Positions 23,175 through 28,038 of a DNA stretch of 28,038 nt are shown in pieces. The DNA comes from Piromyces finnis (taxonomy: Eukaryota; Neocallimastigomycota; Neocallimastigomycetes; Neocallimastigales; Neocallimastigaceae), in contig MCFH01000138.1 of the NCBI GenBank assembly GCA_002104945.1, positions 1 through 28,038 of the forward strand, read 5' to 3'. The notes below the pieces were generated by a model. It was given only the letters and a program-made list of their open reading frames with translations. It ran no database searches and was not told the DNA's origin. Made by a program: the position numbers and the translations under genes. Numbering within the stretch: the stretch's first letter is position 1; the number at the start of each line of letters is the position of its first letter.

Positions 23175-24013
23175 ATAATTTGTTATATTATTTAGATTTA
23201 ATATAACTATTTATTAAATCTATGATTTTAAATATAGAATATAAAATAATTTGATAATTAAAATTAAATCTATCTTTTGAACTTTTATACAAGGTACACA
23301 AAAAATAAAATAATATAAAATAACATTTTATAAAATAATATTTTTAATTATTATTTTTAAATGAAATGAAATAGAAAAATAAATATTTTATTAAATAATT
23401 AAATATATCATTTCTTCATTCAATTATTATTTATTTATTTATTTGTTTATTTATTAATATATATAGAATTAAGTTTTGTATATTCTTATTTATTATTATA
23501 AAAAAAACAAAAGCAATGACTTATGACTTATGAATAAAAAGTATAGGGAAAATTAAATATTGTTTTTCTTTAATATTTAATATAAATTAATATTTTTAAT
23601 TATGATTAATTTTAATTTAAAAAATTATGAATAAACTATTTAATATAATATTTAATAATATTTAATATTTATTAATTTTAATATTAATCATTTTATCCTT
23701 TATTTTTTCCTTTATTTTTCCCTCTCATTAAAGAATCAATTTAAAAAAAAAATATATATATAAAAAGAGTCAGTTTTCCTTCTTTATTTTATTTTATTCA
23801 TTATTAATTTAATTAATAATATTTAGTTGTAAATATATATAAGTAAATTATAATAGAATTATAGAATTATAAAAAAAAAATATTTGTAAATAATATTGTA
23901 ATTATAAAATAAAAAATTAAAATAATTCAAACATTTGAAATTAAAATTATAAATTATAAGCTTAAGCTTTCTTTTATATAAATATTAATATATTAAAAAT
24001 CAAAAAATTAAAA
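23175..24013 (+). promoter_or_regulatory. upstream region of GH11 copy H (shared inverted repeat arm)
   Basis: Matches the F upstream arm in the same orientation, including AAGCTTAAGCTT near 23958 and the leader into the ATG at 24014. A promoter role is inferred. Confidence 0.7.
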
Positions 24014-24945
24014 ATGAATTCGTCAAAGTTGCTTCTGTTGTTTTATCTTTAGCTTCTACTACACTTGCTCAAAGTTTCTGCAGTTCAGCTAGACACTCAG
24101 GTACAAGTGTTAGAGAAACAAGTAATAAGGTTGGTTCTATTGGTGGAATTGGTTATGAATTATGGGCTGATAGTGGTAATAATAGTGCTACTTTCTACTC
24201 TGATGGTTCTTTCTCTTGCTCATTCCAAAATGCAAAGGATTATTTATGTCGTTCTGGTCTTTCTTTCGACAGTACTAAAACGCATTCACAAATCGGACAT
24301 TTGTATGCTGACTTTAAACTCGTCAAACAAAACATCTCAAATGTTGATTATTCATTTGTCGGTATTTTGGTTGGAGTCGAAGTCCTTTAGTTGAATTCTA
24401 CGTTGTTGACAATTGCTTAGTCCATATCGTCCAGGAGATTGGGTTGGTAATGTCAAGAAAGGAGATTATACTATTGATGGAGCAGTATACACGGTTTATC
24501 AAAATACTCGTACTGGACCATCGATTGATGGAAATACCACATTCAAACAATACTTTAGTGTTCGTAAGAATGCTCGTGATTGTGGTACGATTGATATTAC
24601 AGCACACTTCCAACAATGGGAAAAGCTTGGAATGACATTAGGTAATTGCATGAAGCCCAAAGTATTAGGAGAAGCCGTAGTAATGGATCAGGTACTAGTG
24701 GTACAGCCGATTCCCATATGCTAAAGTATATATTGGTAATGGTAGTAATGCCACTAATAACAATAACAACAACAATAACAACATAATAACAATAATTGGA
24801 ATAATAACAACAACAATATAATAATAATGCAGGTAATTGTGCAGCAAGATGGGCTCAATGTGGAGGTAATGGTTTCAATGGAGCTAAATGTTGTCAACAA
24901 GGTACATGTGTTAGAATGAATGAATGGTATTCCCAATGTCAATAA
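24014..24945 (+). CDS. GH11 xylanase-CBM1, copy H, frameshifted
   Basis: Complete span of the xylanase gene (ATG 24014, TAA 24943-24945), encoding the same signal peptide, GH11 domain, Asn linker and CBM1 as copy F. It carries several single-base changes: an A lost in ATGAAATTC (about 24017), a loss at GGTATTTATGG near 24367, a G lost near 24414, a base lost near 24644 and one gained near 24653, a G lost near 24677, a T lost near 24711, and a shortened linker tract (24755-24830). The stretch 24413-24650 stays open and holds [10 protein letters not shown] through to GMTLG. The CBM1 at the end is intact at codon level. It is probably a real gene with read errors; a true pseudogene is the alternative. 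Its 3' flank follows the F/G type for about 240 bases. Confidence 0.87.
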
Positions 24946-25915
24946 ATTTACTCTCAATGTCAATAAATTTATTTTTAAATAAATTTATTTTTAAATAAAT
25001 TTACTCTATAAATATGAAGAAGTTATAAAATCAAAAATTTCAATGTAAATAGAATACATAAAAGTAAAACATAAATTTTAACATTTTAAATGAATCTTAT
25101 TAATTGTAGAATTTGAATATATTGTAAAAAATAAAAATATAACATTAAAAAAATTAGTAAATAATTTTATTATGTAGATTTTAATTTTTTTTTTTTTTTT
25201 TTTCATTTAATAAAGATTTTTTAATATGAAAAAATATTCTACTTTTTTTTTTTTTTTTAATTAATTTATAATAAACAATAGATTGTTTAGATATATTTTG
25301 AAACATCCATTGATATTTACATTAAAAAAAAAAAAATAAGTATATAATAAAAGTAACTAAATTGGATTTTATTATAAATATTCAATACTTTACAGATAAT
25401 AAATTTTTATTCTATTAGACATTTAAAATAAGTTTATCAATGTATAATGAATTTATAATGGTAATTATATTTCAATCTATCAAATAATTAATTCAAATAA
25501 TATAATTTATGGTAATTATGCTTTACCTTTACTTTTAATGTAAATAAAATTAATCTTGTTAATCTATGCGAATGCTTTATATATTGTTTATATTTTATTT
25601 TTATTTATTTTATTTTTTTTATTAATTACATTTTTTAAAGTTTTTTTTTTTACTTTATTTTAACTCTATTTTCATTTTTATTTTTGTATTTTTATTAAAT
25701 TATAATATATATTATATATATTTACATTTATTATTTATAATAGTTTAATTATTTTATTTTATTTTATTTTCTATATTATTATCTTTTTTATATCTATTAC
25801 AATTTTTTTAATTTTTTAATTCTATTTAAAAAAAAAATCATATATAACATAGATTATATCTATTTTTCTTATGAATAGACATAATTTAAAAATTTATATC
25901 AAATAAATTATTTAT
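24946..25915. other. A+T-rich gap between GH11 copy H and the CBM29 gene
   Basis: Bases 24946 to about 25190 repeat the F/G 3' flank. The rest is unique, dominated by poly-T and poly-A tracts, without a gene. The two flanking genes converge here, so both transcripts should end in this interval. Confidence 0.7.
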
Positions 25916-28038
25916 TCAAAAAGAACCAGCAGTATATTGAATATTTTTAATTTGGAATTCAACACCCTTACCAGTGGCATCTTGGAAGTTAAGACGGTTA
26001 TATTGTGGAACGCTAACTCTTACAGTGTAAGTAGTCCATTCTTCAGTTGGTTTAACAGTTTTAACTGGATTCCAATCTGATGCTTCAGAATCAGAAAGAG
26101 CTAAACTAATGGTCTACCAGCAACAGAAGACTTAATATCGAAACGAATAGTACCCTTTTTGAAGTATTCTGGACTGTAGAAGGAAAGTGCTCCAAAGTCT
26201 GGTTCAATAGTTACATTCATACCATCTTCATATTCAATAGTAGTACTCCAAGACCAATTTTCGTATGGTTCTAAGAATTGATCACCCATTTCATAGATAG
26301 TAATAATTTCATTACTGACTGGTTCAGAGTTATCAATCTTAAAAACGGAACTTGGACCGGTGGTGTATTTAATGTTCTTGAGACGGAATTCAACACCTTC
26401 ACCACTTTCATCTTGGAAGTTGAAACGAATGAAAGCATCACAAGCAATATCGAAAGCATAAGTCTTGTATTCGGTAGTAGCCTTGACTTGACCAAGATGA
26501 ACCATTCTATCAGTATCAGCTTCGAAAACAGAAATGTTAACAAGAGTACCATCAACTGGAGCCATAATGTCAAAGCTCATAGCACCATTGGAAAGTGTAT
26601 TTGGAGAGAAGATAGAGAGGGTAGCTTGGTTAGTTTTGTTTGAACTTTCAACAGTGTTAACAATCATTTCACCATCACAAAAGACATCAGTTTCCCAAGC
26701 CCAATTTTGGAATTCTTTTGGGAAAAATCTTCATTACCATAGATGGTAATAATATCGTAAGTTGGTTCAGTTTTTTCGACCTTGAAAACGGAACTTGGAC
26801 CGGTGGTGTATTTAATGTTCTTGAGACGGAATTCAACACCTTCACCACTTTCATCTTGGAAATTGAAACGAATGAAAGCATCACAAGCAATATCGAAAGC
26901 ATAAGTCTTGTATTCGGTAGTAGCCTTGACTTGACCAAGATGAACCATTCTATCAGTATCAGCTTCGAAAACAGAAATGTTAACAAGAGTACCATCAACT
27001 GGAGCCATAATGTCAAAGCTCATAGCACCATTGGAAAGTGTATTTGGAGAGAAGATAGAGAGGGTAGCTTGGTTAGTTTTGTTTGAACTTTCAACAGTGT
27101 TAACAATCATTCATCACATCACAAAAGACATCAGTTTCCCAAGCCCAATTTTGGAATTCTTTTGGGAAGAAATCTTCATTACCATAGATGGTAATAATAT
27201 CGTAAGTTTGATTAAAGTCAGCAACAGTACCGGTAGTGTAAAGAATATTTTTAAGACGGAATTCAACACCTTCACCACTTTCATCTTGGAAGTTGAAACG
27301 AATGAAAGCATCACAAGCAATATCGAAAGCATAAGTCTTGTATTCGGTAGTAGCCTTGACTTGACCAAGATGAACCATTCTATCAGTATCAGCTTCGAAA
27401 ACAGAAATGTTAACAAGAGTACCATCAACTGGAGCCATAATGTCAAAGCTCATAGCACCATTGGAAAGTGTATTTGGAGAGAAGATAGAGAGGGTAGCTT
27501 GGTTAGTTTTGTTTGAACTTTCAACAGTGTTAACAATCATTTCACCATCACAAAAGACACAGTTTCCCAAGCCCAATTTTGGAATTCTTTTGGGAAGAAA
27601 TCTTCATTACCGTAAATAGTGGTAATTTGACCCTTGGCAAAGAAATCATCTCTGGTACCTGAAGAATAGAAAATATTTTGAAGACGGAATTCAACACCTT
27701 CACCACTAGTATCTTGGAAATTGAAACGAATGAAATCAGGGCAATCAATATCATAGATATAAGTCTTGTATTCAGTAGTAGCCTTGACTTGACCAAGTGG
27801 AATCATTCTATCAGTATCAGCTTCAAAGATAGAAATGTTAACAAGAGTACCATCTACTGGAGCCTTAATATCAAATTTAAGGCACCATTGGAGAAATTGA
27901 TTGGAGTAAAGATTGAAAGAGTAGCTTGATTAGTTTTATTAGAACTTTCAATAGTATTAACAATCATTTCACCGTCAAAGGAAACATCAGTTTCCCAAGC
28001 CCAATTTTGGAATTCTTTTGGGAAGAAATCTTCATTAC
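25916..28038 (-). CDS. multi-CBM29 non-catalytic protein, C-terminal part (runs off right edge)
   Basis: The 3' end of a gene encoding at least five tandem modules of about 143-148 residues, ending in TGA at 25918-25916. Each module resembles CBM29 of Piromyces NCP1, as I recall that family: an N-W-x-W aromatic pair, GxMIVN, EADxDR, then RFNFQD and a closing GVEFRLKNI-x-YTTG. In CBM29-2 the Trp pair and the Glu, Arg and Gln of the matching motifs bind glucan and mannan chains. No catalytic domain or dockerin is visible, and the protein stops right after the last module. Linkers carry YGNEDFFPKEF. One-base breaks occur near 26108, 26727, 27112, 27558 and 27875-27890, again likely read errors. 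The start lies outside the window. The role is inferred: secreted binding of cellulose or glucomannan. Another beta-sandwich repeat family is the alternative. Confidence 0.82.
25919..26265 (-). repeat. CBM29-like module 5 (C-terminal, divergent)
   Basis: Starts at ENWSW (Trp-x-Trp codons 26256-26248) and ends with GVEFQIKNIQYTAGSF and the stop. It keeps the N-W-x-W, RLNFQD and GVEF motifs but is clearly different from modules 2-4. A one-base loss near 26108 breaks the frame. Confidence 0.75.
26345..26715 (-). repeat. CBM29-like module 4
   Basis: NWAWE at 26703-26695, then EMIVNTVESSNKTNQ, FEADTDRMVHLGQ, RFNFQDESGEG and IKYTTG. Near-identical to module 3 at the DNA level. A frame break precedes it near 26727. 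Confidence 0.8.
26785..27160 (-). repeat. CBM29-like module 3
   Basis: NWAWE at 27147-27139. It differs from module 4 mainly after the closing PSSVFK linker. A base inserted near 27112 (CATTCATCACATCAC) interrupts the frame just after DVFCD. Confidence 0.8.
27225..27590 (-). repeat. CBM29-like module 2
   Basis: NWAWE at 27575-27567. Its core is the same as modules 3 and 4, but it ends in ILYTTGTVADFNQ instead of IKYTTGPSSVFK. A T is missing near 27558. Confidence 0.8.
27650..28015 (-). repeat. CBM29-like module 1 (most N-terminal visible)
   Basis: NWAWE at 28003-27995. It diverges by real codon changes (DIDCPDFIRFNFQDTSGEG, IFYSSGTRDDFF). Bases are lost near 27875-27890. The YGNEDFFPKEF linker precedes it as it does modules 2-4, so a further module probably lies beyond the edge. 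Confidence 0.75.

Noticed and set aside
13087-24945. Simple back-and-forth reading of one GH11 insert as the source of all four copies
   Set aside because: The spacers between copies are unmirrored for 1.2-1.4 kb, and E and H have different downstream flanks, so one folded insert cannot explain the array.
25916-28038. Fungal scaffoldin or cohesin repeats
   Set aside because: The N-W-x-W, EADxD and RFNFQD motifs fit CBM29 better. I cannot recall a scaffoldin repeat matching them, though a profile search should decide.
1-28038. tRNA, rRNA, CRISPR arrays, telomeric repeats and transposase genes
   Set aside because: No G+C-rich cloverleaf, spacer-repeat array, TTAGGG-type repeat or transposon coding region was seen on either strand.

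Overview
The window looks like nuclear DNA of an anaerobic gut fungus (Neocallimastigomycota; genus not resolved). Intergenic DNA is extremely A+T rich, with long A/T runs and (TAA)n tracts, and coding islands are clearly richer in G+C. No gene shows a supportable intron. Three gene types typical of this phylum occur together: pyruvate formate-lyase (PFL), a GH11 xylanase with an Asn-rich linker and a fungal CBM1, and a protein built of tandem CBM29-like modules.

Layout. Bases 1-12 kb hold four PFL copies in alternating orientation: A (1-987, minus, runs off the left edge), B (2388-4840, plus), C (5446-7904, minus) and D (9312-11770, plus). The block A-spacer-B is the reverse complement of C-spacer-D, so the region is a long palindrome with its axis at 5118-5163. 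Bases 13-25 kb repeat the same architecture with an unrelated gene: four GH11-CBM1 copies E (13087-14020, minus), F (16859-17803, plus), G (20197-21139, minus) and H (24014-24945, plus). The head-to-head pair E/F, with its 1.17 kb spacer, is mirrored by G/H. Here the centre is an unmirrored 1.4 kb segment (18304-19697). At the right edge (25916-28038, minus) is the 3' part of a gene encoding at least five CBM29-like modules.

Only A (as far as visible) and F have open reading frames; every other copy carries several one-base insertions or deletions. These differ from copy to copy, often fall in homopolymers, and come with very few substitutions. Uncorrected long-read errors explain this better than pseudogene decay, so I call these copies genes and list the breaks. 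The same caution applies to the palindromes: they may be true inverted amplification or a product of amplification or assembly.

Function. The xylanase and the CBM29 protein would act outside the cell on plant cell wall xylan, cellulose and glucomannan. PFL would act in fermentation, splitting pyruvate from the released sugars into acetyl-CoA and formate, in the hydrogenosome and/or cytosol. The visible GH11 and CBM29 C-termini have no fungal dockerin, which suggests secreted non-cellulosomal proteins. No PFL-activating enzyme, RNA gene, CRISPR array or recognisable transposon coding sequence was found.
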